From Faecalispora sporosphaeroides DSM 1294 (lineage in GTDB: Bacteria > Bacillota > Clostridia > Oscillospirales > Acutalibacteraceae): a stretch of 64,000 nucleotides of DNA. The DNA lies in contig KB911067.1 in assembly GCA_000383295.1 (NCBI GenBank), forward strand, positions 310,001 through 374,000. The letters are read 5' to 3'. Both the position numbers and the translations under genes were made by a program. Below are positions 8,250-17,695 of the stretch, in pieces. Position 1 is the stretch's first letter. Every line of letters starts with the position of its first letter. The notes under the pieces were generated by a model, which saw only the letters and a program-made list of their open reading frames with translations, was not told where the DNA came from and did no database searches.

Positions 8250-9257
8250 TTACACCTTCCGAACCGAGCTGCCGGGAATCAGGTGCCCCGCCACCATCAC
8301 CTGCTGGGGGATGGCCAGCTTGGGGCGTTCAATCGCCTCAACAAGGCGCGCTGCGGCTTCACGCCCCAGCACGCCGGTATCCTGCCGCAGGGTGGTAAGC
8401 CTGGGGCGCAGAACCTGGGAAAGATAAATGCCGTCGTACCCGGCCACGCTGATATCCTCCGGAATATGCAGGCCGTGGCGCTCGATCTCGTTCATGCCGC
8501 CGATGAAGGAAAAATCATCCGGATAAAGAATGCAGGTGGGCCGCTCTGAAAGCTCCAGCAGCTCCCGTGTGGCCAGCCCGCTGGACTTGGGGTCGTGGTA
8601 CAGCGCAGCCTTTACATATTCGTTCGGCACCTCTATCGAGAGCTCCGCACACGTGCGATAAAAGCTGGCGAGGCGCTTCTGAGTGACCGACGTGTCCTCG
8701 CCGTGAATGTACGCGATGCGCCGGTGCCCGCACCGGTAAACGTACTCCACCAGGTCGCGGATGCCCTGCACATTGTCTGACAAAATGGCGGTGCGGCCGT
8801 TAAACACATGGTCGATGGTAACTGTGGGGATTTCGCTTTTCACCAGCTCGATCACCATTTCGTCGCTGAAATCCACACTGGCGATCACAACGCCGTCGCA
8901 CCCCCGGTATTTGCAGTGCTCGTAGTAGCTCATGGAGGCCGAGCCGATGTTGCGGCTGATGAAGGTGATGTCGTACCCCAAACGCTCCGCTTCCACTTTA
9001 AAGCTTTCGAGCACCGCGGAGAAGTACTCATGGGTCAGTCCGCTGCAGGTTTTGTCTACGAACAAAACGCCCAGATTGTTGGTTCTTTTGGTTTTGAGCG
9101 AACGGGCCGCGGCATTGGGCAGATACCCCATTTCGCGGGCGACGCTCCGAATGTACTCGCCTGTGCTCTGGCTGATATCCTTATGTCCGTTCAGCGCCTT
9201 GCTGACCGTTGCGCGGGAAACACCACATTTTTCAGAAATAGTTTTGATCGTGACCAT
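8250..9257 (-). CDS. LacI-family transcriptional regulator
   Basis: 335 residues, typical of LacI/GalR repressors. The N-terminal helix-turn-helix reads TIKTISEKCGVSRATVSKAL (about residues 3-22), followed by the hinge-helix region with NAAARSLKTKRTNNLGVLF and a periplasmic-binding-type effector domain (about 60-330). The start used is ATG 9257 after GGAGGG; it puts the helix-turn-helix at the very N-terminus. It sits at the head of the transporter operon and divergent from the GH94 gene, so it most likely represses both in response to a beta-glucoside or its product. A definite operator is not seen; AATCGATT near 9333 has the CG-centred form such proteins use but is short. Confidence 0.92.
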   Translation of the reverse strand: MVTIKTISEKCGVSRATVSKALNGHKDISQSTGEYIRSVAREMGYLPNAAARSLKTKRTNNLGVLFVDKTCSGLTHEYFSAVLESFKVEAERLGYDITFISRNIGSASMSYYEHCKYRGCDGVVIASVDFSDEMVIELVKSEIPTVTIDHVFNGRTAILSDNVQGIRDLVEYVYRCGHRRIAYIHGEDTSVTQKRLASFYRTCAELSIEVPNEYVKAALYHDPKSSGLATRELLELSERPTCILYPDDFSFIGGMNEIERHGLHIPEDISVAGYDGIYLSQVLRPRLTTLRQDTGVLGREAAARLVEAIERPKLAIPQQVMVAGHLIPGSSVRKV

Positions 9258-9584
9258 AGTTATGGATCCCTCCGCCTCAGATTCTGGGATCATTATAAAG
9301 GATTTTCAGAACTGGGGCAAATGGTTACTTAATCGATTTCTGAAATTATATTACCACCTTATTGACGTTATTTCAATAGATTTTTAAAAAAATTTTTCTA
9401 TTTTTTGTAATAAAGTGAAAATAGCGTAGCTAACACTTTAGAAACCCCGTGCTTATTCTGATGAAATTGTTTAAAAAACCCCAAAAATCAGAATACGTTT
9501 TCGTGACGAATGGTTTATATCGGAAAAGACTTCGGTAGAAAATTGTTGAAAATATGAGATATTTCTTGCTTTCTTAATTTACTC

Positions 9585-9613
9585 TTGCTTTTTCTTTGCG
9601 GCAGCCCTATAAT
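9585..9613 (+). promoter_or_regulatory. Probable promoter of the cellobiose phosphorylase gene
   Basis: A perfect TATAAT at 9608-9613 has a weak TTGCTT (9585-9590) 17 bases upstream. This would give a leader of roughly 325 nucleotides before the gene. Confidence 0.6.
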
Positions 9614-9931
9614 ATCCATATACTTAAACGATTTCGTAATTTAATTGCGCCCCCTCCCTTTGCGGGCCAAAGCAAGACTTTGGACGAACAGACGACGGAA
9701 ACCCTCCCCCGCAGGTTACGGCGATTGCAGTGCACTGAATCGTCAATGCATTTGAAAACCGCCCGGTTTATCAGCTGCGGGGGGCATCTCCGCAGCGCAC
9801 CTTTCGGGTGCTCACTGGCTATCGGCAGCAACCTCGGACTACACCGGCGCCGCGCGGTTCCCGCGCGCTTTAAACCGGTTTTGCTTTAAAGCTTGCTGCG
9901 TGAAAAAAGGCTGATTTGAAAATTATAACAT
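9614..9931 (+). other. Long structured leader before the GH94 gene
   Basis: No gene is seen in this stretch. Three hairpins are: GCTGCGG/CCGCAGC (9774-9796), GCACC/GGTGC (9797-9811) and CGCGCGG/CCGCGCG (9851-9867), the last enclosed by ACCGG and CCGGT. There is no terminator-like T-run. It does not match a riboswitch class I know. Confidence 0.5.
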
Positions 9932-9945
9932 GAGGATGAAGCGCC

Positions 9946-12378
9946 ATGAAATACGGATACTTTGACGACCGCGCCAGAGAATATGTAATACAAACCCCGG
10001 CCACCCCCCTGCCGTGGATCAACTACCTGGGGAACGACGGCTTTTTCAGCCTGATCTCGAACACCGGGGGCGGCTACAGCTTTTATAGGGACGCCAAGCT
10101 GCGGCGCATCACCCGTTACCGTTACAACGAGGTGCCCGCGGACATGGGCGGTCGGCGCTACTACATAAAAGACGGCGGCGACCTCTGGAGCCCCGGCTTT
10201 CTGCCGTGCAAAACGAAGCTGGAGGATTACCGCTGCCGCCACGGCCTCGGCTATACCGTGCTGGAGGGCCTGCGGTGCGGAATTCGTGCGGAGCTGACCT
10301 GCTTTGTACCGCTGGGGAAGCCCTGCGAGGTCAATCTTCTGCGCCTTGAAAACACGTCGGGCGCAGAGAAAACGATTCAGCTTTACAGCGCGCTGGAATG
10401 GTGCCTGTGGAACGCGGTGGACGACGCGCAGAATTTTCAGCGGAATCTGAGCATCGGCGAGGTGGAGGCGGACGGCAACGTGCTGTACCACAAAACCGAA
10501 TACCGCGAGCGCAGAAATCACTACGCATTCTATGGTGTCAACGCTCCCATCAGCGGGTTCGATACCGACCGGGAGCGCTTTCTCGGGCCGTTCGGCTCGT
10601 GGGAGGCCCCCGCGGCGGTTCAAGAGGGCGTCAGCTTTAACAGCATCGCCAGCGGGTGGTTCCCCATCGCCTCCCACCGCATCGATCTTGTTCTTAGGCC
10701 CGGCGAGAGCCGTGAGCTGGTTTTTGTACTGGGCTACGCGGAGCTGCCGCCCGAAGAAAAATGGGAAGCGCCGGACGTGATTCAAAAAGCGCCCGCGCGT
10801 CGTTTGATGGAGCAGTTCGCCCAACCGGAGCAGGCCCGCGCCGCGCTCCGTGAGCTTGCGGACTACTGGGACGCCCTTTTAAGCCGCTTTTCCCTCGAGA
10901 GCGAAAACGACCGGCTGAACCGCATGGTGAACGTGTGGAACCAGTACCAATGCATGGTCACGTTCAACATGAGCCGCAGCGCCAGCTATTTTGAGAGCGG
11001 AACCGGGCGCGGCATGGGCTTTCGCGACAGCTGCCAGGATCTGCTCGGATTCGTTCATCTGATCCCCGACCGCGCGCGCCGGCGCATTCTCGACATTGCC
11101 GCCATTCAGTTTGAGGACGGCAGCACCTATCACCAATACCAGCCGCTGACCAAACGAGGCAACGCCGACGTGGGCTCCGGCTTTAACGACGACCCGCTGT
11201 GGCTCATCGCCTGCACCGCCGCCTATTTGCGCGAAACGGGCGACGGCGGCATTTTGAACGAGCCGGTGCCCTTCGACAACCGGGCGGGCTCGGAGCGGAC
11301 GCTGTTTGAGCATCTGCGGCGCAGCATCGCCTACACGCTAGACCACTTGGGGCCGCACGGTCTGCCGCTGATCGGCCGGGCCGACTGGAACGACTGCCTG
11401 AACCTGAACTGCTTTTCGGAGGAACCGGGCGAGAGCTTTCAGACCACACAAAATTACGACGGCGAAACGGCGGAGAGCGTTTTGATCGCCGCCATGTTTG
11501 TGAAATACGGGCGCGAGTACGCGGAAATCTGCCGCCGCTACGGCGACGCGGAGGAACAGCGGTTCGTGGAGCGGTGCGTGCGGCAGATGGAAGCCGCCGT
11601 GCTGGAACACGGCTGGGACGGCGAATGGTTCCTGCGCGCCTACGACGCCGCGGGACAAAAGGTGGGCGGCCGCGAATGCAGCGAGGGAAAAATTTACATT
11701 GAGCCGCAGGGCTTCTGCGTGATGGCGGGCATCGGCGCGCGGCAGGGGCTGGCCCCCCGGGCGCTCAAAAGTGCCCGCGAGCTGCTGGGCAACCGCTTCG
11801 GCGTAGAGCTGCTGACCCCCTGCTACACCCGCTACCACAAAGAGCTGGGCGAAATCACCAGCTACCCGCCCGGATACAAAGAAAACGGCGCCGTGTTCTG
11901 CCACAACAATCCGTGGCTCAGCATCGCCCACACCGTTCTGGGCGACGGCGAAAACGCGTTCGACCTGTACCGCAGAACCTGCCCCGCGTGGGTGGAGGAG
12001 TACAGCGAAATTCACCGCACAGAGCCCTATGTATACAGCCAGATGATCGCTGGGCGCGGCGCGCCCCGGTACGGCGAGGCAAAAAACAGCTGGCTCACCG
12101 GAACCGCCGCGTGGGCGTTCGTCAACATCAGTCAGGCAATCCTCGGCATTCAGCCGGATTTCGACGGCCTGCGGATTCGTCCCTGCCTGCCGCGGGAGTT
12201 TTCGCACTACCGGGTGACCCGTGCCTTTCGCGGCACCGTCTACCATATTTCGGTACGCCGCGCACAAGCGGGTGAATCCGCCGGCATCTCCGCGGACGGC
12301 CGGCGCCTGCCGGACGATTTGATCCCGCACCGGCCCGGCCAAGCCGAGTGCACGGTCGAAGTGCTCTTGCCGCTGTAA
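9946..12378 (+). CDS. Cellobiose phosphorylase (GH94)
   Basis: Phosphorolysis of cellobiose to alpha-glucose-1-phosphate and glucose in the cytoplasm, saving one ATP per bond. The 810 residues equal the usual length of cellobiose phosphorylases (about 811), whereas cellodextrin phosphorylases are about 980. The N-terminal beta-sandwich opens with [18 protein letters not shown] and the typical [20 protein letters not shown]. The catalytic aspartate lies in [11 protein letters not shown], about residue 482, in the helical barrel. [10 protein letters not shown] and [17 protein letters not shown] are further family blocks. The start follows GAGGAT. It is transcribed divergently from the importer operon and followed by a GH1 glucosidase, so the locus imports and splits cello-oligosaccharides by two routes. 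Confidence 0.95.
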   Translation: MKYGYFDDRAREYVIQTPATPLPWINYLGNDGFFSLISNTGGGYSFYRDAKLRRITRYRYNEVPADMGGRRYYIKDGGDLWSPGFLPCKTKLEDYRCRHGLGYTVLEGLRCGIRAELTCFVPLGKPCEVNLLRLENTSGAEKTIQLYSALEWCLWNAVDDAQNFQRNLSIGEVEADGNVLYHKTEYRERRNHYAFYGVNAPISGFDTDRERFLGPFGSWEAPAAVQEGVSFNSIASGWFPIASHRIDLVLRPGESRELVFVLGYAELPPEEKWEAPDVIQKAPARRLMEQFAQPEQARAALRELADYWDALLSRFSLESENDRLNRMVNVWNQYQCMVTFNMSRSASYFESGTGRGMGFRDSCQDLLGFVHLIPDRARRRILDIAAIQFEDGSTYHQYQPLTKRGNADVGSGFNDDPLWLIACTAAYLRETGDGGILNEPVPFDNRAGSERTLFEHLRRSIAYTLDHLGPHGLPLIGRADWNDCLNLNCFSEEPGESFQTTQNYDGETAESVLIAAMFVKYGREYAEICRRYGDAEEQRFVERCVRQMEAAVLEHGWDGEWFLRAYDAAGQKVGGRECSEGKIYIEPQGFCVMAGIGARQGLAPRALKSARELLGNRFGVELLTPCYTRYHKELGEITSYPPGYKENGAVFCHNNPWLSIAHTVLGDGENAFDLYRRTCPAWVEEYSEIHRTEPYVYSQMIAGRGAPRYGEAKNSWLTGTAAWAFVNISQAILGIQPDFDGLRIRPCLPREFSHYRVTRAFRGTVYHISVRRAQAGESAGISADGRRLPDDLIPHRPGQAECTVEVLLPL

Positions 12379-12399
12379 AGCGATACCGCCTTAAAAAAA

Positions 12400-12440
12400 G
12401 CGGCGGTTTCTTCCCCGCCTGCCGCGGAAGAAACCGCCGC
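12400..12440 (+). other. Perfect 15-bp hairpin between GH94 and GH1 genes
   Basis: GCGGCGGTTTCTTCC (12400-12414) pairs perfectly with 12426-12440 around an 11-base loop. No T-run follows, so it is more likely an mRNA-stability element or partial processing site between two co-transcribed genes than a full terminator. Confidence 0.65.
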
Positions 12441-12487
12441 ACCCGCGTCAGGCCACAAAAGAAAACGAACGATCCAGTGAGGTGCCT

Positions 12488-13813
12488 ATGGAATTTCCAA
12501 AAGAGTTTGTCTGGGGAGCCGCAAGCTCCTCCTACCAGACGGAGGGCGATCGCTCCGGGCGCGGCGACAGCATCTGGGATGAGTTCTGCGCCCGCCCCGG
12601 GGCGATCCGGAACCATGAGACGGGCGACGTCGCCTGCGACGGCCTGCGGCGTTTCCGCGAGGATGTACAGCTTTTAAAGCAGCTCGGCCTTTCAGCTTAT
12701 CGGTTCTCCCTCTCGTGGCCCCGCGTGTTCCCCGACGGGCGCGGCGAGCCGAACCGCGCGGGCCTCAATTATTACGATGATCTGATCAACCTGCTGCTGG
12801 CCGAAGGGATCACTCCTTTCGTGACACTGTACCACTGGGATCTGCCCCTGGCGCTGGAACACCGGGGGGGCTGGCGCAGCCGCGAAACCGCGCTGGCGTT
12901 TGCGGAGTACGCGGGCTTTGTGGCCCGGCACTTTGCGGGACGGGTGCGCCATTACTGCACGTTGAACGAGCCCCAGTGCTTTGTCGGGCTGGGCTACGGC
13001 ACGGGTGAGCACGCCCCGGGCCTGTGCCTGGAGGAACCCGGGCTGTTCGCCTGCGCCGCCAACGCGCTTTTGGCGCACGGGCTGGCAGTGCAGGCCATTC
13101 GCCGGGCGAGTAAAGAGCCGGTGCAGATCGGCGCCGCCTCCACCGGCAAGCTGTGCTACCCCCTGCACGACACTGCCGAAAACCGCGCCGCCGCCGAACG
13201 CGCCTCTTTTCTTGCGCAGGAGGATCGGTGGTGGTTTACTCACACCTGGTTTCTCGACGCCGCTCTTCTCGGCTACCTCCCGCCCGAGCTGCAGGGGCTT
13301 GCCGACAGCATTCCGCCAGAGGACTGGCAGGTGATTCGGCAGCCGCTGGATTTTCTTGCTGTGAACGTTTACAACGGCACTCAGGTGGATGAACACGGGG
13401 AATATGTGGAGCGGATTCCGGGATTCCCGCGCACCGCGCTGAAATGGCCGGTCACGCCGCAGGTGATGCGCTACGGCCCCCACTGGCTGTACCGGCGGTA
13501 CCGCCTGCCGATGTACATTGCCGAAAACGGGCAATCCTGCAACGACCGGATTTTTCTCGACGGAAGGGTGCACGACCCCGACCGCATCGATTTTCTGCAT
13601 CGCTACCTGCTGGAGCTGCGCGAATGCTGCGCGGGAGGCGTACCGGTGAAGGGATATTTTCACTGGAGCCTGACCGACAACTTTGAATGGCACAACGGCT
13701 ACGATGAGCGGATGGGCCTTGTGTACGTACATTACCCCACCCAGCGCCGCATCCTGAAGGATTCCGCCGCATGGTACGCCCGCACCGTACGGACGAACGG
13801 GCGGCTTTTATAG
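12488..13813 (+). CDS. Beta-glucosidase, glycoside hydrolase family 1
   Basis: Hydrolyses beta-glucosides such as cellobiose in the cytoplasm; 441 residues, the GH1 standard. The acid/base glutamate is in CTLNEPQ (about residue 158) and the nucleophile glutamate in YIAENGQ (about 344). The N-terminal family signature FPKEFVWGAASSSYQTEG is complete. The sugar-pocket segment DNFEWHNGYDERMGL keeps the E-W pair of beta-glucosidases rather than the phosphate-binding residues of 6-phospho-beta-glucosidases, which agrees with uptake by ABC transport and not by PTS. The ATG at 12488 lies 4-5 bases after GAGGTG; a GTG 6 bases upstream is less likely. It forms an operon with the phosphorylase gene. Confidence 0.94.
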   Translation: MEFPKEFVWGAASSSYQTEGDRSGRGDSIWDEFCARPGAIRNHETGDVACDGLRRFREDVQLLKQLGLSAYRFSLSWPRVFPDGRGEPNRAGLNYYDDLINLLLAEGITPFVTLYHWDLPLALEHRGGWRSRETALAFAEYAGFVARHFAGRVRHYCTLNEPQCFVGLGYGTGEHAPGLCLEEPGLFACAANALLAHGLAVQAIRRASKEPVQIGAASTGKLCYPLHDTAENRAAAERASFLAQEDRWWFTHTWFLDAALLGYLPPELQGLADSIPPEDWQVIRQPLDFLAVNVYNGTQVDEHGEYVERIPGFPRTALKWPVTPQVMRYGPHWLYRRYRLPMYIAENGQSCNDRIFLDGRVHDPDRIDFLHRYLLELRECCAGGVPVKGYFHWSLTDNFEWHNGYDERMGLVYVHYPTQRRILKDSAAWYARTVRTNGRLL

Positions 13814-14234
13814 CGGTCATCACATCTTCCCTCCATTTCTCCCGGTTTTGGTACAAACCGGCCCGGTTCCCTCCCGGGCCGCGACCCCCGGACGCGGACA
13901 GCGCTCTGCATCCGGGGATTCGCCGCGCCTGCGGCCGGAAACGCGTTTCGCTCTCCCTTCGCACCCAAAACCGAACCACTGCCGCCCAAAGCATGTGAAA
14001 CACTGCTTTTGCGCCAGGCTAACGCAGCGCTCCAGGCAGTCTTCTGATAATTCTCGGCTTTCTGCGAAATGCTTTGGCTGAGAGGGTTCGCCCAAAGTCG
14101 AGGGGATTCTCCTCCCTGTTCGTCACAACGAAAAATCTATTTCATTTTCACCGAAACGCCCGCCAAATTGATCTGTTTTTATCTGTTTTCAAAGGAAAGC
14201 GGAAAGAATTTTAAATCCGTTCATCAAATCCTGG
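13814..14234. other. Intergenic region with two stacked hairpins
   Basis: After the GH1 stop there are two adjoining hairpins, CCGGTTT/AAACCGG (13842-13861) and GGCCCGG/CCGGGCC (13860-13880). They probably mark the 3' end of the mRNA although T-runs are lacking. I see no gene in the rest. Confidence 0.5.
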
Positions 14235-14264
14235 TTGTATTTTTTTCCGGTTTTGTGCTATGAT
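14235..14264 (+). promoter_or_regulatory. Probable promoter with extended -10
   Basis: TTGTAT (14235-14240), an 18-base spacer and TATGAT (14259-14264) preceded by TGC. It lies about 50 bases before the Ser/Pro-rich membrane protein gene. Confidence 0.55.
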
Positions 14265-14312
14265 AAAGCCAATTTACTTTTCAGAATGTTAACGACCGGA
14301 GGCTTCTGTACC

Positions 14313-15296
14313 ATGGATATCTCTACCCGCAAACGGCGCAAGCTTCTTCCTGCGGCTGCAGCCGTTCTTTTCAGTTTGTCGATTTTTTCCGCCACCGCTT
14401 TCGCGACCAGCGACATCCCCTCGCAGGGGCAACAGATCACCGCCGGCGTTTCGCAGGACTCTGTAGACGACGCTCCGCGCCCGCCCGATATTTCCAGCAG
14501 CGCTGCCGAACCAAGCGGCGGCGGGCAGACTGATCCCGAAACCTCGAGCGGCGGGGAAACCCAGAACTCCTCCGATACGAACGGGCAAAGCAGCTCCGCC
14601 CCTGACCAGAGCAGCGGAACCGAAAGCGGCGTCGCGAGCAATCCCGACGAGCCGGTAAGCAGCCAGCCTGCCGAAGAGCCCGGCAAAACCGATCCTTCCT
14701 CCAAACCCGCCAGCCGCGAGCCGGCCTCTTCCAAAGCGCCGGTATATGTTGCGCCGCCCGCCGGCGTGGCTTCCGCCAAGCCGGACAGCCGCACGCCCAC
14801 CGACTTTACCCCCGAGGATTTACAGGGCCTGCTTTCCGGCGCGGGCAGCAGCCTTGCCAGCACCGACGGGTTTTTGCGGGAGGATACGCCGACAAACGGC
14901 AGCTCCTCCGGCGGCACCTCGAGCCTGCTTCTCGGCGGCATCGCGCTGATTCTCGCCGGTGTGGCCGGTGTGGTTCTGTTCGTATACCGCCAGTTCTTCC
15001 TCCGCAAAAGGCGTTCCGCCCCTGTGGGCGTTACCGGCCCGCTGCCCGCCATCCCCATGCCGAAGCCCGCAACCAAAAAGGCTCCGGCCCCTTCCCCTCA
15101 AGCACCCGTTCAAGGCGCACCGCCCGCCGCTCCGGCACGGCCACAGGCAATTCAGGCACCGGAGCAGGCCCCCAATCTTCCCTCCGGCGAATACACCGAT
15201 ATCAGCTCCGGCCGAACCAGCGGCCCGGACCGCGACGGCTTTGACTGGGATAAGTTTTTTAAGAACATTCCGCCGGAAGAATCCCCAAAAGGGTAG
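14313..15296 (+). CDS. Ser/Pro-rich secreted single-pass membrane protein
   Basis: Function unknown; 327 residues. Visible order: a basic start and signal peptide (about 1-33, ending AFATS), a long extracellular low-complexity segment rich in Ser, Pro, Gly, Asp and Glu (about 35-215), one transmembrane helix (about 219-240, LLLGGIALILAGVAGVVLFV), a basic stop-transfer FLRKRR, and a Pro/Ala-rich cytoplasmic tail of about 80 residues ending FDWDKFFKNIPPEE. The ATG at 14313 is preceded by CCGGAGG at slightly long spacing. The shape is that of a type I cell-surface protein with a disordered ectodomain; no catalytic domain is seen. It is monocistronic. Confidence 0.75.
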   Translation: MDISTRKRRKLLPAAAAVLFSLSIFSATAFATSDIPSQGQQITAGVSQDSVDDAPRPPDISSSAAEPSGGGQTDPETSSGGETQNSSDTNGQSSSAPDQSSGTESGVASNPDEPVSSQPAEEPGKTDPSSKPASREPASSKAPVYVAPPAGVASAKPDSRTPTDFTPEDLQGLLSGAGSSLASTDGFLREDTPTNGSSSGGTSSLLLGGIALILAGVAGVVLFVYRQFFLRKRRSAPVGVTGPLPAIPMPKPATKKAPAPSPQAPVQGAPPAAPARPQAIQAPEQAPNLPSGEYTDISSGRTSGPDRDGFDWDKFFKNIPPEESPKG

Positions 15297-15472
15297 AAAA
15301 ACACATCTTCAGGGAGCCAATTGTTTCTAGTTTGTGAACAATATGTAAAAAATCTTCATATTCGCTTTACCTTTGAATCTTTTTTGGGTAAAATAATTAC
15401 AAATATGTTACACTAATAAAAAAGTTTTAACTTTTCCCAAATAAAAGATATTCCAAAGAGGAGAATCTGAAT

Positions 15473-16321
15473 ATGAAAAAAGCACTTTCGGCCCTGCTGG
15501 CGGTGTGTGCCATTGGATTTTCTATGGGAGGCTGCTCCGGAGTCAGTTCGAGCTCCTCTTCTCCCACAGATCCGTCCTGGAATACGGTACGGACGAAAGA
15601 CACACTGGTCGTAGGTGTGGAAGAAAACTTTGAGCCGTTGTCTTTTTACGACAAAGACGGGAATCTGACGGGATTTGCCGTAGAGAGTGCCCGCGAGGTA
15701 GCGCAGGAACTTGGCGTTGCGGTCGAGTTTAAAACGCTTTCCCCTTCCAAGGCCCAGCAGGCCCTGAACAACGATGAGATCGACTGCTTCTGGAGCAGTT
15801 ACAGCAAGCCCACTCAGCAGAGCGAATCGTCGAACCTGACGTTCGGTTATATGAAGAGCAATCAGGTTGTGTTCGCGCTGGCCGACGGCCCGCTGAATAA
15901 TCTGGCCGATCTGAAAGGCCAACGGGTAGGCGTAAAAGCAGGCTCCGGCGGCCAGCAGGCGGTAGAGGCCTCCACCGCGTTCAAGAGCTGCCTGAAGCAG
16001 CTGGGAACGTATCAGGATTACGCTCAGGCCAAAAGCTCCCTCGACAGCAAAAAAATCAGCGCCGTAATTATGGATGAGGTGTCCGCCGAATATTATCTGA
16101 AGCAGGCACCCAAGCAATACCGTATTTTGGGACAAACCGAGTCTGATCCTGCCGAAACGCTCGAAACCGGAAATTATTCCGTTGCGTTCCGAAAGGCGGA
16201 CGAAAGCCTGACCGTTAAAGTGCAGGAAGCGCTGAACGAACTGTCTGGGGACGGAACGATTTCAAAGCTTTCCAAAAAATGGTTCGGAACAGATTTGTCC
16301 GCTGCCTCTTCCACCTTATAG
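15473..16321 (+). CDS. Orphan amino-acid-type ABC solute-binding lipoprotein
   Basis: Bacterial extracellular solute-binding protein family 3, 282 residues. A lipoprotein signal ends in the lipobox SMGGC (about residue 21), followed by a Ser-rich linker. The mature domain has the family features: DTLVVGVEENFEPLSFYDKD (first strand and ligand loop), LTGFAVESAREVAQELG, and LADLKGQRVGVKAGS at the hinge. No permease or ATPase gene is adjacent. It may serve an amino-acid transporter encoded elsewhere, or act as a sensor; the ligand cannot be told. RBS AGAGGAG is well placed, and a strong terminator follows. Confidence 0.88.
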   Translation: MKKALSALLAVCAIGFSMGGCSGVSSSSSSPTDPSWNTVRTKDTLVVGVEENFEPLSFYDKDGNLTGFAVESAREVAQELGVAVEFKTLSPSKAQQALNNDEIDCFWSSYSKPTQQSESSNLTFGYMKSNQVVFALADGPLNNLADLKGQRVGVKAGSGGQQAVEASTAFKSCLKQLGTYQDYAQAKSSLDSKKISAVIMDEVSAEYYLKQAPKQYRILGQTESDPAETLETGNYSVAFRKADESLTVKVQEALNELSGDGTISKLSKKWFGTDLSAASSTL

Positions 16322-16349
16322 GTTGAACAGGCTCTGAAAAAGCAGAGAA

Positions 16350-16378
16350 CCCCTGCGCATTTGCGCAGGGGCTTTTTT
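16350..16378 (+). terminator. Terminator of the binding-protein gene
   Basis: CCCCTGCGCA and TGCGCAGGGG form a perfect 10-bp stem with a 2-base centre, followed by CTTTTTTC. Confidence 0.85.
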
Positions 16379-16537
16379 CTTTGAATTCCGGTCTGAAAGA
16401 GTGTTTTTTCCGCGAGCTGCCTCCCATGGAAGTTCCGCTTGCCCCTCGTGCCAGCAGAATGTCTCCGTGAGGTTCCTCACAGAAAGAACATTACAGAAAA
16501 AAGTAGAGCGAAGTTCCTAAAACAGAAGTGTCAAAAT

Positions 16538-16572
16538 CAAAAGCCCGCGCTGAACAACAGCACAGGCTTTTC
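16538..16572 (-). terminator. Terminator of the metallo-beta-lactamase gene
   Basis: Read on the minus strand, a 13-bp stem with two G-T pairs (16558-16570 with 16540-16552) closes a 5-base loop and is followed by TTTTG. It lies 20 bases after the stop at 16590. Confidence 0.65.
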
Positions 16573-16589
16573 TCTGTTAAATAATTTGT

Positions 16590-17588
16590 TCACGATGCCG
16601 CCAGCAATGGAAGCCCCGTCTTTACCGTTAAATCGGTTCCGTCGCTGCTCACCAGAATGGTTCCCTGCTCATCTGTGCGGTAGACCTTCACCTTGGCTGC
16701 GGAAAGGCGGCTGAGAATTTCTTTGTGCGGGTGGCCGTAATCGTTGTCCTTCCCGCAGGAGATAATCGCGTACTGGGGCAACACAGCCTTCAGGAAGCCG
16801 GCTGTGGTAGAACTGCTGCTGCCGTGATGCCCAACCTTCAGCACATCGCTGCGCAGACTGTCACCGTATTTTTTCACCATCTGCTGCTCACTTTCCTTCT
16901 CCGCGTCTCCGGTAAATAAAAAGGTGCGCTTTCCGAAGGTCAGCTTGGCTACGATGGAGTAGTTGTTCAGGTCATTGTACTCGTCCTTTGCCGGGGCTAA
17001 AAACTCGAGCCGTGCGTTGTCCTGCTCCAGAACTGTCATGCCCGCCTTGCCCTGCGTCAGGCGCAGGCCCTTCTTTTTCACCGCGTCGAGCATATTCTCG
17101 TAAACGCGCGTGGTGGGAACCTGGTCGTCCGCCACCTTGGGCAGATAGATCTTGCCGATCTCCAGTTCGCTGATGACCTTCGCCATCCCGCCGATATGAT
17201 CCGCGTGCGGATGGGTCGCGATCAGGTAATCGATTTTGTGCACGCCAAGCTGCTCCAGATACGCCGTGAGATGCTCTGCTCCGTCGGAAAGGCCGGCGTC
17301 AATCAATATATTTTCACCGGTCGGCAGACGGATCAGCTCGCTGTCCCCCTGGCCGACATCGAGGTAATAAACGGAGATATCGCCCGTTTCGCTGCCGACG
17401 GCATCGCTGGACGGAACGCTGAGGCCGCCGGGGCCTCGCTCCGGATCGGACGCAAAAAACCACGCCGCTATAATTAAGATAACCGCTGCAAACAGCGCCG
17501 GAATAGATTCTTTCTTTCGCCGTGTGATGGGAAACAATCCTTTCAATAAAAAAGCCGCTCGTTTGGAGCGGCCTTTGCTTTTTTTCAT
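16590..17588 (-). CDS. ComEC C-terminal-like metallo-beta-lactamase protein
   Basis: 332 residues. A basic N-terminus is followed by one transmembrane helix (about 30-47, FAAVILIIAAWFF) and an extracytoplasmic metallo-hydrolase domain. Metal ligands are visible in THPHADHIGGM (HxHxDH), FTGDAEKESE and LKVGHHGSS, with DVGQGDSELI in front. This is the layout of the ComEC/Rec2 nuclease domain without the channel, as seen in many Firmicute stand-alone proteins; DNA or nucleotide hydrolysis outside the cell is inferred. The start is uncertain: ATG 17588 has only a weak RBS and a GTG lies at 17645. A terminator-like hairpin lies inside the first codons. Confidence 0.85.
   Translation of the reverse strand: MKKSKGRSKRAAFLLKGLFPITRRKKESIPALFAAVILIIAAWFFASDPERGPGGLSVPSSDAVGSETGDISVYYLDVGQGDSELIRLPTGENILIDAGLSDGAEHLTAYLEQLGVHKIDYLIATHPHADHIGGMAKVISELEIGKIYLPKVADDQVPTTRVYENMLDAVKKKGLRLTQGKAGMTVLEQDNARLEFLAPAKDEYNDLNNYSIVAKLTFGKRTFLFTGDAEKESEQQMVKKYGDSLRSDVLKVGHHGSSSSTTAGFLKAVLPQYAIISCGKDNDYGHPHKEILSRLSAAKVKVYRTDEQGTILVSSDGTDLTVKTGLPLLAAS
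17547..17572 (-). terminator. Terminator-like hairpin inside the start of the MBL-fold gene
   Basis: GCCGCTC (17554-17560) pairs with GAGCGGC (17566-17572). On the minus strand it is followed by TTTTTTA. It lies about 20 codons into the predicted CDS and 125 bases after the small upstream gene, so it could end that gene's transcript or attenuate this one. Confidence 0.55.
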
Positions 17589-17695
17589 CCGTATTCCAGC
17601 TGAAAGGAAACCGCTGCGCAAAAGCCCTGGCAAAGCGCAAATCACCTTTCAAAACCGTTTCAAACCGCTTTCGGCTTTTCCGCTGGAAAACTTAT

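Noticed and set aside
12488-13813. GH1 enzyme as 6-phospho-beta-glucosidase
   Set aside because: The sugar-pocket segment keeps the E-W of beta-glucosidases and the locus has ABC, not PTS, uptake.
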